The position numbers were made by a program, and so were the translations under genes. The notes below the pieces were generated by a model that searched no databases, was not told the origin of the DNA, and worked only from the letters and a program-made list of their open reading frames with translations. Of a stretch of 44,835 nt of DNA, positions 1 to 6,783 are shown one piece after another. The DNA comes from Candidatus Zixiibacteriota bacterium. GTDB lineage: Bacteria; RBG-13-66-14; B26-G2; WVWN01. How positions within the stretch are numbered: position 1 is the stretch's first letter; the number at the start of each line of letters is the position of its first letter. The DNA is taken from contig WVWN01000013.1 of assembly GCA_011773985.1 (NCBI GenBank), positions 1 to 44,835 of the forward strand. Reading direction: 5' to 3'.

Positions 1-519
1 GCCAACGGCGGCTTCGAGGCCGGCGTTATGGCGCCCTGGACGACGACGCGCATGGCCGTTGCCTCGAGCGGCGCGCGAACGGGGAGCTATTGGGCCTACT
101 ACTTTACGCGGACCGGCGGCACGCGCTACGCGGCGGACGCCGAGCTTACGCGTTGGTGCGACCTCAAGCAAAAGCTCGGGCGGGCCGTTAGGCCGAACGA
201 ATTCCTCGCCGCGGACCTGTGGATACATTATGCCCCGGACAACCTCGGTAACCCCTGGCACCTCGAGCTCGCGTTGGGGCCGAACGAGCTCCGCCTGAGC
301 TCGTCGCGGGGGGAGCTCGCGCGCGGCTGGAACCGCGTAACGTTCCCGCGAAGGCTTGTTACGTTGCCCTTCGATTACGTCTACGTCAAGCCGTCGTTCA
401 CGATAGGTTGAGAATCGGGCCTGGACTACGCGGTGGGCGTAGACGACGTATCGGTCCGGGTAACGGGCGCGGCGGTGGCGCCCACCTCTTTGGGTAGAGT
501 CAAAGCGGTCTTCCATTAG
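1..519 (+). pseudogene. 3' end of a secreted carbohydrate-binding-like protein with in-frame TGA and C-terminal tag
   Basis: The frame is open from base 1, so the gene begins outside the window. The first visible residues (NGGFEAG, then a Trp and a GSYWAYYF-like strand) resemble the start of a CBM4/9-type jelly-roll domain, which suggests a secreted or surface protein that binds sugar. A TGA at 409-411 interrupts the frame, but the same frame continues after it with sensible sequence (LDYAVGVDDVSV) for 35 more codons. It ends at a TAG with TSLGRVKAVFH, the tail shared with three other loci here. The residues on both sides of the TGA read as one domain, so I treat the TGA as a nonsense mutation or a recoded codon rather than the natural end. 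If it is a real stop, the product ends at 411 and loses its tail. The domain assignment is from pattern only. Confidence 0.6.
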
Positions 520-540
520 GGTGAATTACGCGAAAGGAAG

Positions 541-570
541 CGGCGGCTCGAGGGCCGCCGTTCTCTTTTC
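541..570 (+). terminator. Rho-independent terminator after the tagged secreted gene
   Basis: A 7-bp perfect stem (CGGCGGC / GCCGCCG, 541-560) with a 6-base loop is followed by a T-rich run (TTCTCTTTT). It lies just past the second stop (519), not just past the in-frame TGA, which fits the longer reading frame as the original gene. Confidence 0.75.
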
Positions 571-606
571 GGTCGCGTCGCGAGTAAGCGGGAAGCGGCG
601 CCCGCC

Positions 607-1053
607 TTAGCGTCGCTCGAACGAGTCTACGGTCCCCAATTCCACCGCGGCGTAAAGCTCGAACGCGGCCCGTACGACCGGGTCCGCGACGGCGATAAAA
701 CGCACGTGGAAATTTTCGAAGAAGTGCTGCTGGGCCTCCTCGACCGTTTTGAAGCCGTTACGTTTCATCAACGCGTAGACGAAGTGCGCGGAGTTCTTGT
801 ATTGCGAACGGTGGTCCACCCCCACGCGCCGGGGAAGGTTTTTGGACCGCCCCACGTAGAACGGTATATCGCGTTTAACGCGGGAGAATACATATACCCC
901 GGCGGTACTTCCGTTTTTCAAGGCGTCGTTTACCTTTTTCATCGTCAGGTCCTTTACCGGGAGCGGCTTTTGCTTGACAAGTTTTTCGAGCATTTTAGGA
1001 AAGTTACGCGCGAACTTTTCCCACCTCAGCTTTTTTAAACCAATACCCCTCAT
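607..1053 (-). CDS. GIY-YIG nuclease-domain protein
   Basis: A 148-residue protein with a GIY-YIG core: GVYVF at about residues 52-56, then YVGRS (66-70), then NLPRRV with the Arg expected in the active site, and a Glu-containing helix near residue 131 (FELYAAVEL) that could supply the catalytic Glu. The 50-residue N-terminus is basic and has no domain I recognise. Known families with this fold include homing and restriction nucleases, UvrC-type repair nucleases and many stand-alone proteins of unknown role. No methylase, intron or repair gene lies beside it, so its substrate cannot be inferred. It is a single gene reading away from the AT-rich gap. Confidence 0.75.
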   Translation of the reverse strand: MRGIGLKKLRWEKFARNFPKMLEKLVKQKPLPVKDLTMKKVNDALKNGSTAGVYVFSRVKRDIPFYVGRSKNLPRRVGVDHRSQYKNSAHFVYALMKRNGFKTVEEAQQHFFENFHVRFIAVADPVVRAAFELYAAVELGTVDSFERR

Positions 1054-1425
1054 TTTAAATAAGGTCGTCCGTCGTTATTTCCGCTATTTTTTATTTTTTT
1101 AAATTAATATGGCTTACGATTCGCCGCCCAACACCCGCCGTATACTTTGATTCGCGCCGAATAATTTTATTTTTAACTTTTTAATTTCCTTAGCTTTTAT
1201 AATTGCTACTCCGAATGTATCAGTTTTTGAATATTATAATTTTAAAATAGCTCAAGAGAATCATATTTAACGTGGGTGGTTAATTAATTTTTATAATAGC
1301 ATACGCATTTATATATTTATAACACATTTAAGCCTACATGTCAAGTATAAAAAATTATAAAATCCGCGTTTTTATATGAAAATCGTGATAAAATAAATAT
1401 TATTTATATAGTTTGGCGTTATGGA
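1054..1425. other. AT-rich gene-free stretch
   Basis: About 370 bases with no credible gene and a base composition strikingly more AT-rich than everything around it. It holds long T and A runs and several TATAAT-like hexamers (near 1195, 1236 and 1291 on the plus strand). Such hexamers are expected by chance in AT-rich DNA and none is followed by a gene on that strand. It must contain the promoter of the GIY-YIG gene at its left end. I see no tRNA, strong hairpin or repeat in it. Confidence 0.6.
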
Positions 1426-1455
1426 TTAAAAAAGGGCCCGTGCGGGCCTTTTTCT
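1423..1455 (-). terminator. Bidirectional terminator after the TonB-domain lipoprotein gene
   Basis: GGGCCCGTGCGGGCC forms a GC stem flanked by an A-run on the left (AAAAAA) and a T-run on the right (TTTTT), so it works on either strand. It lies about 40 bases past the stop of the minus-strand gene at 1493 and is its likely terminator. Confidence 0.7.
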
Positions 1456-1492
1456 TGTGTGTGTTTGCGGGAAAGGTGTCTGAAAGGCGTGC

Positions 1493-1954
1493 CTATTCGT
1501 CGGGTTCTAGTCGAAATTCCATCACGACGAAATACCATACGGCCACGGGTTTACCTCGCCATGTCGCTGGTTTAAACTTGCATTCCAAGGCCGCCTTTTT
1601 CGCCGCCTCGTCCATACCCGCTACGCCAGGGGAAGATTTAACGGCGGCTTCGCGTACGTCGCCCTTCTCGTCGATGTAGACGACCAGCGTGACGTCGCCC
1701 TCTATTTCGGCTTCGCTCGCCTCCTTGGGGTATTTGGGCCTGACGGTTTTAATAATCACCGGCGGTTCGTCGTACTCATGGCTGAGGCGTGACAAGTCTA
1801 TGTCCGATATCTCCTCCTCCGACACTACGATGACTTCCTTTTCGTCTTGTTCGTTTGTTTTTTCGCCGGAGTAACAGGCCGAAAATAGTATGGCTCCCAG
1901 CGCGACCAGCGCTGCGGCCGCGGCTTTCCGGACGATTCCTTTTGCGCGTACCAT
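1493..1954 (-). CDS. TonB C-terminal domain lipoprotein
   Basis: A 153-residue protein. The start at 1954 is chosen because GGGAGG lies 5-6 bases upstream and because it puts a compact lipoprotein signal at the front: basic residues, an Ala/Leu-rich core, then FSAC with the lipidated Cys at 27. The linker is acidic. Residues about 75-150 match the TonB C-terminal fold: a VRPKYPKEA entry, GDVTLVVYIDEKGDV, then a helix rich in Ala and Lys and a closing FxP strand. TonB proteins normally carry a membrane-spanning N-terminus and pull on outer-membrane receptors. A lipid-anchored version with a short linker cannot be the usual ExbBD-driven TonB, so a periplasmic binding or accessory role is more likely. 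No exbB or exbD is nearby. Confidence 0.8.
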   Translation of the reverse strand: MVRAKGIVRKAAAAALVALGAILFSACYSGEKTNEQDEKEVIVVSEEEISDIDLSRLSHEYDEPPVIIKTVRPKYPKEASEAEIEGDVTLVVYIDEKGDVREAAVKSSPGVAGMDEAAKKAALECKFKPATWRGKPVAVWYFVVMEFRLEPDE

Positions 1955-2081
1955 CTGATACCTCCCAAATTTAGAGGTACACAAGTTTTTAGTTAATACA
2001 CGGTCCGGCGGTGCGTAATTAATAATTATCCCGCCCCGGCCCGCACGCCGACTCTCCCGATTTTATGCGGTTGCGCTTCAG

Positions 2082-2345
2082 TTATTTAAACAAAGCTTTC
2101 ACGCGGCCAAAGGAGGCGGGCGCGACGGCGCGTTACTCGCTGTCGGTCGACCGCCATAGGTCCCAGCCGCCGTGGCCGCCGGGGCGGTCGGAGACGAAGA
2201 GCATGAACGAACCGTCACGGCTCAGGAAGGGGTACCACTCGTTGGCGCCGGTATTCAACGTAGCGCCCAGATTGATGGGCGTCTGCCAGGCCGCGAAGGC
2301 GGCCGCGGTGCAAGCCAGCGCGATTGCGATATATCTCGACTTTAA
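2082..2345 (-). pseudogene. Collapsed duplicate of the PD40 gene, lacking a start codon, with tag
   Basis: This is a shrunken copy of the neighbouring PD40 gene. Read on the minus strand from about 2345 it encodes the same signal peptide and first repeat (WQTPINLGATLNT, then WYPFLSRDG), then jumps directly from DLW of that repeat to STDSE of the neighbour's last repeat. A TAA (2133-2135) follows where the neighbour has Tyr. The frame then continues to ASFGRVKALFK and a second TAA. The position of the neighbour's ATG is TTA here, and no ATG, GTG or TTG stands in frame after the AAGGAGG ribosome site. It is therefore probably untranslated, although its promoter (2389-2417) is intact. The structure fits deletion by recombination between repeat units. 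Confidence 0.75.
2158..2345 (-). repeat. Direct repeat, copy 1 (PD40 signal peptide and first repeat)
   Basis: This stretch matches 3241-3428 closely over almost its whole length, including one long identical run around GGGTACCACTCGTTGG. The upstream promoter region is also duplicated. Both copies lie on the minus strand. Confidence 0.8.
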
Positions 2346-2388
2346 ACCCTCCTTGGGAATTTATTATCGCGCGTTGGATTCGAGGCCG

Positions 2389-2417
2389 ATTATAACCGAC
2401 GGCGGCGGAGCCGTCAA
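2389..2417 (-). promoter_or_regulatory. Sigma70-type promoter of the collapsed PD40 copy
   Basis: On the minus strand, TTGACG (2412-2417), a 17-base spacer and a perfect TATAAT (2389-2394). The -10 region and its flanks are shared with the promoter of the full-length neighbour at 3478-3506. Confidence 0.75.
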
Positions 2418-2439
2418 CGCCGGAGGGGGGACAAAACGA

Positions 2440-2500
2440 ACCGGCCCGGGGCCGGCCTTTCTACACAATGGAAACGGCGGCCTTAGGGCCGCCGTTTTTT
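2440..2500 (-). terminator. Tandem hairpins after the PD40 gene
   Basis: Two GC hairpins stand between the PD40 gene's stop (2522) and the next gene. The stronger one is CGGCGGCC / GGCCGCCG (2475-2494) with a 4-base loop, a T-run on its right side and AAA on its left. The second is CCGGC / GCCGG around 2442-2456. They probably end transcription of the PD40 gene and may also stop plus-strand transcription. Confidence 0.6.
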
Positions 2501-2521
2501 ATTTCGCCGGGATATTAAGAT

Positions 2522-3436
2522 TTACTCAAACGCCGCCTTAACGCGGCCGAACGACGCGGGTTCGACGTCGTGGTATTCGCTGTCGGTGGATTGCCACAGG
2601 TCCCGGCCGCCGAGGCCGCCCTCCCGGCCTGAGCCGAAGAAGATGAAGCCGCCCATCGCGCCGTGGTTGCATTTGAACGAGGCGCCCAATTCCATCGCCG
2701 GGGAGTTGACCGCACGGCCGAGGTTGACGGGCACCTGCCACGCGCCGCCCCGGTATACGGTATACCACATATCGACGCTGCCCTGGCCGCCGGCGCGGTC
2801 GGAGTTGAAGAGCAACGTCCGGCCGTCGTCCGATATCCACCGCGGTAACTCGTTCCCGGAGCTGTTGACGACGCCGCCGAGGTTGACGGGTTCCTGCCAC
2901 GCGCCGCCCGCTTTCCGCGAAACCCAGATGTCGTCGGCGCCGTAGCCGCCCGGGCGGGTCGAACATATGTAGAGCGTCTGGCCGTCGCTCGTGAGGACCG
3001 GTCAACAATCGACGTAGGCCGTGTTTATGGGCGGGCCGACGTTGGCCTTGGCGGCGGTCGGCCTGCCGCCGCTCACCGGGCACCACCAGATGTCGAACGA
3101 GCCGGAGCCGCCCGGCGCGTCCGAGACGAAGTAAAGGCGCGTGTCGTTCGCGGCCAGAAACGGCACCGAATCGTCGTAGCTGGAGTTTACGACGCCGCCG
3201 AGGTTGACGGGCGCCTGCCACGAGCCGCCGGCGTAGTTGGCGCGCCAGAGGTCCATACCGCCGTGGCCTCCGGGGCGTTCGGATACGAAGAGCATGAACG
3301 AACCGTCGCGGCTCAGGAAGGGGTACCACTCGTTGGAGGCGGTGTTCAGCGTCGCGCCCATATTGACGGGCGTCTGCCAGGCGGCGAAGGCCGGGGCGGC
3401 GGCGAGAGCGGTTAGTAGAATATATCTCAAGATCAT
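2522..3436 (-). pseudogene. Secreted PD40 beta-propeller-type protein with one in-frame TGA, tagged C-terminus
   Basis: With one TGA (3002-3004) read through, this is a complete 304-codon frame. It has a signal peptide (ends AAPAFA, residue about 18), then at least five PD40/WD40-like repeats of the form W..PVNLG..(V)N(S/T)...D..P.(L)..DG..L.F.S.R.GG.G..D(I/L)W. It ends with TDSEYHDVEPASFGRVKAAFE. The start ATG has an AAGGAG site and a good promoter. PD40 repeats usually build a secreted or periplasmic propeller, often with a binding role. The TGA follows a Cys codon in repeat 3 at a position that varies between repeats, and coding sense is perfect on both sides. So it is a recent nonsense mutation, a base error, or a recoded TGA. 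Without readthrough the product is 144 residues. Confidence 0.75.
3241..3428 (-). repeat. Direct repeat, copy 2 (PD40 signal peptide and first repeat)
   Basis: This is the partner of 2158-2345 and the intact version of the duplicated segment. Together with the shared promoter region it shows that the two PD40 loci arose by tandem duplication. Confidence 0.8.
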
Positions 3437-3477
3437 TTACTCCTTCGAAAAAGTTACAGGGGGTTTATTTCGGAACG

Positions 3478-3506
3478 ATTATAACCGAAGGCGGCGCGGA
3501 GGGCAA
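3478..3506 (-). promoter_or_regulatory. Sigma70-type promoter of the PD40 gene
   Basis: On the minus strand, TTGCCC (3501-3506), a 17-base spacer and TATAAT (3478-3483), 41 bases upstream of the ATG. Confidence 0.65.
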
Positions 3507-3552
3507 GGGGGGAGGGGAGATAAAAACGCGGGGTGGAGAAGCCGGTTTATAT

Positions 3553-4563
3553 TTAAAACACCCACCTAACGTCTCCCGGCGGCGGGGCCCAGAGGCCGGC
3601 GACGGTCGCGCCGCATTTGTTACACTTGTTGCCGTCGAGGCGGTACGCGAGGATGGCGTAGCCGTGGCGCTCGACGACGGCCTGGCCGCACCCCGGGCAG
3701 TACGTGTTGTTGCCCGGGTGGCCCGGGACGTTCCCCACGTACGGGTACTTCATACCTTCCTCCAGCGCGATGTTGCGCGCCATCGTGAGCGTCGCGACTG
3801 GCGTCGGCGGCAGGTTCGCGAGCTTATACATCGGGTAGAAGCGCGAGAAGTGCATCGGCGTCTCGGCGCCGAGGTTGTCGCGCACCCAGCGGACGAGCTT
3901 CGTTATGGACGACGGCGCGTCGTTGAGCTCCGGCACAATCAAATTGGTTACCTCGAGCCAGAGGCCCTCTTCGCGGAATATGGTGAGCGCCTTGAGGACC
4001 GGCTCGAGGCGGCCGCCGCAGATCTCCCGGTAGAATTCGTCCGACAAGGACTTCAGGTCCACGTTCGCCGCGTCCGATACCTTGCAGAGCTCGCGCAGCG
4101 GCGCCGGCTCGATATACCCGGCGGTGACGAGGACGTTCTTGAGGCCCCGCGCGCGGCCGAGCCGCGACGCCTCGAGCGTATACTCGTAAAATATTATCGG
4201 CTCGGAGTAGGTGTAGGCGAGCGAGATGCAGCCGGTTCGCTGAGCCTCGGCGACGACGCGCGCCGGCTCGAGGTCGACGTTGCGCGCGTCTTCCGGGTCC
4301 GTCTGGCTTATCTCCCAATTTTGGCAATACTTGCAGTGTAGGTTGCAGCCGGCGGTGGCGATGGAGTAAATCGGCGTCCCCGGGAGGAAGTGGAAGAGGG
4401 GTTTCTTCTCGACGGGGTCGACGTGCGTCGCGCAGGGTTTACCGTAGACGAGCGTGTAGAGGGTCCCGTCGACATTCACGCGGACGCGGCAGTCGCCGCG
4501 CTGGTAGTTGGCGAGGATGCAGCGCCGCGGGCAGAGCTCGCATTCGACCGCGAGCGCGGTCAT
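3553..4563 (-). CDS. amrS: AmmeMemoRadiSam-type radical SAM enzyme (AmrS), copy 1
   Basis: A 336-residue protein of the PflA-like AmrS family. An N-terminal CELCPRRC...C region (Cys 8, 11, 15, 25) is a probable metal site. The radical SAM motif is C73-x3-C77-x2-C80 followed by QNWEISQ, and the family blocks AYTYSEP, NVDLKSLS and HFSRF are all present. A C-terminal pair of zinc-like motifs (CPGCG and CNKCG) ends the protein. Radical SAM enzymes split S-adenosylmethionine with a 4Fe-4S cluster. The AmrS substrate is not established, and the usual partners (AMMECR1, MEMO1) are not in this window. It is last in an operon and its ATG overlaps the stop of the small membrane protein gene (ATGA). A second copy lies at 24545. 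Confidence 0.9.
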   Translation of the reverse strand: MTALAVECELCPRRCILANYQRGDCRVRVNVDGTLYTLVYGKPCATHVDPVEKKPLFHFLPGTPIYSIATAGCNLHCKYCQNWEISQTDPEDARNVDLEPARVVAEAQRTGCISLAYTYSEPIIFYEYTLEASRLGRARGLKNVLVTAGYIEPAPLRELCKVSDAANVDLKSLSDEFYREICGGRLEPVLKALTIFREEGLWLEVTNLIVPELNDAPSSITKLVRWVRDNLGAETPMHFSRFYPMYKLANLPPTPVATLTMARNIALEEGMKYPYVGNVPGHPGNNTYCPGCGQAVVERHGYAILAYRLDGNKCNKCGATVAGLWAPPPGDVRWVF

Positions 4564-4799
4564 CGCGGTTCCTCCCCTTCGGCCGGCTCGAGCTGCCGCC
4601 AGTACTTGGCTTCTTCGAAGGAAAGCCTACCCCCCGCCATGGCCTTCTCGAAGGCCTTCTTGCGCGCGGCCTCGTCCGCGGCGTCCGCGCCTCCTCGCGC
4701 GGCGACGATGCCCTGAACGCCGACGTAAACGGCGAGGGCGAGGCAGGCCGCGACGACTAACGTCAGCGCTACGTTAGTTTTCTTCAGCTTCTTCTTCAT
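4560..4799 (-). CDS. Small single-pass membrane protein
   Basis: A 79-residue protein: a very basic start (MKKKLKKTN), one hydrophobic helix at about 10-33, then an Ala/Lys/Glu-rich soluble tail on the outer face of the membrane. It overlaps the HAD gene by 26 bases at its start and amrS by 4 at its end, so it is translated with both. I recognise no family. The retained position inside a metabolic operon suggests a real gene rather than an artefact. Confidence 0.65.
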   Translation of the reverse strand: MKKKLKKTNVALTLVVAACLALAVYVGVQGIVAARGGADAADEAARKKAFEKAMAGGRLSFEEAKYWRQLEPAEGEEPR

Positions 4800-5472
4800 T
4801 CAGCTTGTCCACTATGCGGATGACGTCGGCGACGTCGTCGACGGCGTAGTCCGTCTCGCGGCAGCGTTCGCCGCTCGTGTCGCCGTACCGGGCGTAGACG
4901 GTCCTGATGCCGAGCGCGCGTGCCCCCTCGACGTCTCGCGCCGGCCAGTCGCCCACCATCAACGCCTCCTCCGGTGCCACGCCAAGCTCTTTGAGTATCA
5001 AGAGGAACGGCTCGGGCGCGGGCTTGCGGAGGCCGGTATCCTCGTACGTAACGACGGCGTCGACGACGTTGTGCAATTGCAGGTACGCCAGCCTGAGCCA
5101 GGCCTGGAGCCGCGGCGCGTCCGATAGGACCCCCAGCTTTATGCCGCGGCGCAAAAGCTCGAGAAGGGTGAGGTTAACGTGGGGGTAGAGGGCGAGGGTC
5201 CCCTCGCGCGCGCGCCTGTACGCTACCACGCCGGCGGCGTGGATGCGGGGCTCGAGCCTGCCGTACGCCTCTATAAGGTAGCGGTCGAAGACGCGCTGGT
5301 ACTCTATGCCCTCGGCGTCGTAGACCTCCTTTATGCCGGCGATGACCTCCTCCTTGGTGCGGGGTAGGCCGGCGTCGATCATCGCCTCCGCCGCGGCCTC
5401 TATCGCCCGCTCCTTCATCTTCATGAAGTCCGTGAGCGTATTGTCGAGGTCAAATATGACCGCTTTTATCAT
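4774..5472 (-). CDS. HAD-superfamily phosphatase (subfamily IA)
   Basis: A 232-residue cytoplasmic hydrolase with all four HAD motifs in order: DLDNT near residue 8 with the nucleophile and acid Asp, the SDA motif near 117, a Lys in GLRKPAP near 150, and GDWPARD near 173. The cap between motifs I and II is helical, as in subfamily IA enzymes. It looks like the TIGR02253-type group of uncharacterised phosphatases. The substrate cannot be read from sequence. Its place between purine nucleoside phosphorylase and amrS allows a nucleotide or sugar phosphate, but that is only inference. The gap to punA is about 12 bases. Confidence 0.85.
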   Translation of the reverse strand: MIKAVIFDLDNTLTDFMKMKERAIEAAAEAMIDAGLPRTKEEVIAGIKEVYDAEGIEYQRVFDRYLIEAYGRLEPRIHAAGVVAYRRAREGTLALYPHVNLTLLELLRRGIKLGVLSDAPRLQAWLRLAYLQLHNVVDAVVTYEDTGLRKPAPEPFLLILKELGVAPEEALMVGDWPARDVEGARALGIRTVYARYGDTSGERCRETDYAVDDVADVIRIVDKLNEEEAEEN

Positions 5473-5484
5473 ATTTATATTATA

Positions 5485-6297
5485 TCATCTTCCGCCGAGG
5501 TAGGGTAGGAGCGCGCCTACTAAAGCTTTGATCTTTTCGCCGGTTACCTCGGCGCCTGCCAGCACTTCCTCGTGGTTTACCTCCGCCAGGCCGGCGACGT
5601 TGGTCACCGCGCAAAGTGCCAAAACCCTCAGGCCGGCCTGGCGCGCGACCAACACTTCGTTCGGTATCGACATGCCGACGACGTCGCCCCCCAAAGCCGC
5701 GAGCGCCCGAACCTCTGCGGCGGTCTCGTATTGCGGCCCGGCCACCGCCACGTACACGGCTTCTTTAGTTAAGAATCCCAGCGCCGCGGCGAGCTCTTTG
5801 GCGCGTGCGCGCAGCGTTCCGTCGTACGCGTCCGCCGCCGCTACGAAGCGGGGCCCGAACTCCTCATAGTGGGGGCCGTTGAGGGGCGAGCCGCCGCGGA
5901 GGTTTATATGGTCCCGGACGAGGGCGACGTTGCCCGGCGCGAACTCCTCGCGCAGCGACCCCGCCGCGCCGGTCGTGACGAGGGTACGGCAGCCGAGCTT
6001 GGCGAAGAGGCGTACCGGCAGCGTCGCTACGTAGGGAGGTATCCCCTCGTACGCGTGGAGCCGCCCTTCGCTGACGACGGCGCCGACGGTGCCGGCGCGG
6101 CCGAACAGGAAGTTGCCCCGGTGGCCCTCGACGGTCGGCTTCGTTAAATGCGGCACTTCGGCGAAGGGCACTTCGCAGACGTAGTCGAGCGCGGGACGTC
6201 GTATGCCGGAGCCGAGGACGACCGCGACCCGCGGCTCGAGCTCGCACTTGCCGCGCAGGTAGCGATACGAAACGTCGACGTCCTTGGGGGTTAACAT
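5485..6297 (-). CDS. punA: Purine nucleoside phosphorylase (class I, trimeric type)
   Basis: A 270-residue protein that splits purine nucleosides with phosphate into base and ribose-1-phosphate in the salvage pathway. Family marks are VVLGSGI near 28-34 (phosphate loop), GHRGNF with the phosphate-contacting His/Arg, GRLHAYEG, VTTGAAGSL, GPQYET with the purine-binding Glu region, and AVTNVAG with the base-binding Asn near residue 235. The usual GMSTVPE block reads GMSIPNE, a small departure next to the active site. It is the first gene of the operon, has its own promoter (6323-6351) and is divergent from rpsT. Confidence 0.9.
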   Translation of the reverse strand: MLTPKDVDVSYRYLRGKCELEPRVAVVLGSGIRRPALDYVCEVPFAEVPHLTKPTVEGHRGNFLFGRAGTVGAVVSEGRLHAYEGIPPYVATLPVRLFAKLGCRTLVTTGAAGSLREEFAPGNVALVRDHINLRGGSPLNGPHYEEFGPRFVAAADAYDGTLRARAKELAAALGFLTKEAVYVAVAGPQYETAAEVRALAALGGDVVGMSIPNEVLVARQAGLRVLALCAVTNVAGLAEVNHEEVLAGAEVTGEKIKALVGALLPYLGGR

Positions 6298-6322
6298 TTA
6301 TGGGGGTTCACCCTCGCGGATA

Positions 6323-6351
6323 ATAATATAATAAGTGTAGTTATTTTTCAA
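6323..6351 (-). promoter_or_regulatory. Sigma70-type promoter of the punA operon
   Basis: On the minus strand, TTGAAA (6346-6351), a 17-base spacer and TATTAT (6323-6328), 26 bases upstream of the punA ATG. Confidence 0.65.
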
Positions 6352-6412
6352 ATTCAACCGACGCGAAGGCGGGGCCGGGTCGGCGCAAAGGTGGGTGCAT
6401 ATAACTTCGCGG

Positions 6413-6441
6413 TTGACTTTGCGGCGCCGCTTTGTTAATAT
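6413..6441 (+). promoter_or_regulatory. Sigma70-type promoter of rpsT
   Basis: TTGACT (6413-6418), a 17-base spacer and TAATAT (6436-6441), about 22 bases upstream of the start codon. Confidence 0.7.
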
Positions 6442-6463
6442 CCGCTTTCAACCGGAGGAGAAG

Positions 6464-6736
6464 TTGGGCACCAAGCGGCACGCGAAGAAGAGATATCGGC
6501 AATCGCTCAAGCGGCGCGAGCGCAATCGCGCCGTACGGAGTACGACGAGGACGGCGATTAAGAGGGCCGTCGTCGCTGCGGAGGCCGGCGCCAAAGAGGA
6601 GGCGTCCGACGCGTACCGTCGCGCCCAGCGCGCCATAGACGTTGCCGCGCGCAAGGGCGTTCTCCACAAACGCGCCGCAGCGCGTAAGAAGTCACGCCTC
6701 GCGCGGCGCGTGAACAAGGCCGCGGCGAGCGAGTAG
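6464..6736 (+). CDS. rpsT: 30S ribosomal protein S20
   Basis: A 90-residue, strongly basic protein. The frame is open further upstream, but the start is set at the TTG at 6464 because GGAGGAG lies just before it and because S20 begins with a short run ending in KRHAKKR, as here. The rest follows the family: QSLKRRERNRAVRST, a central helix with SDAYRRAQ, and GVLHKRAAARKKSRLARRVN at the end. S20 binds 16S rRNA in the small subunit body. It is a single gene with its own promoter and terminator. A TTG start is known for S20 genes in other bacteria and can limit expression. Confidence 0.93.
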   Translation: MGTKRHAKKRYRQSLKRRERNRAVRSTTRTAIKRAVVAAEAGAKEEASDAYRRAQRAIDVAARKGVLHKRAAARKKSRLARRVNKAAASE

Positions 6737-6760
6737 GTTTAATTTTTCGTGAATGAAGAA

Positions 6761-6783
6761 AGCCCCTGCCCGGGGCTTTTTTT
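6761..6783 (+). terminator. Terminator shared by rpsT and holA
   Basis: AGCCCC / GGGGCT stem (6761-6777) with seven Ts. The T-run overlaps the holA stop codon on the other strand, and on the minus strand the hairpin is followed by TTTCTTC, so it serves both convergent genes. Confidence 0.85.

Noticed and set aside
607-1053. GIY-YIG gene as a homing endonuclease of a mobile intron
   Set aside because: No intron or interrupted gene is visible around it.
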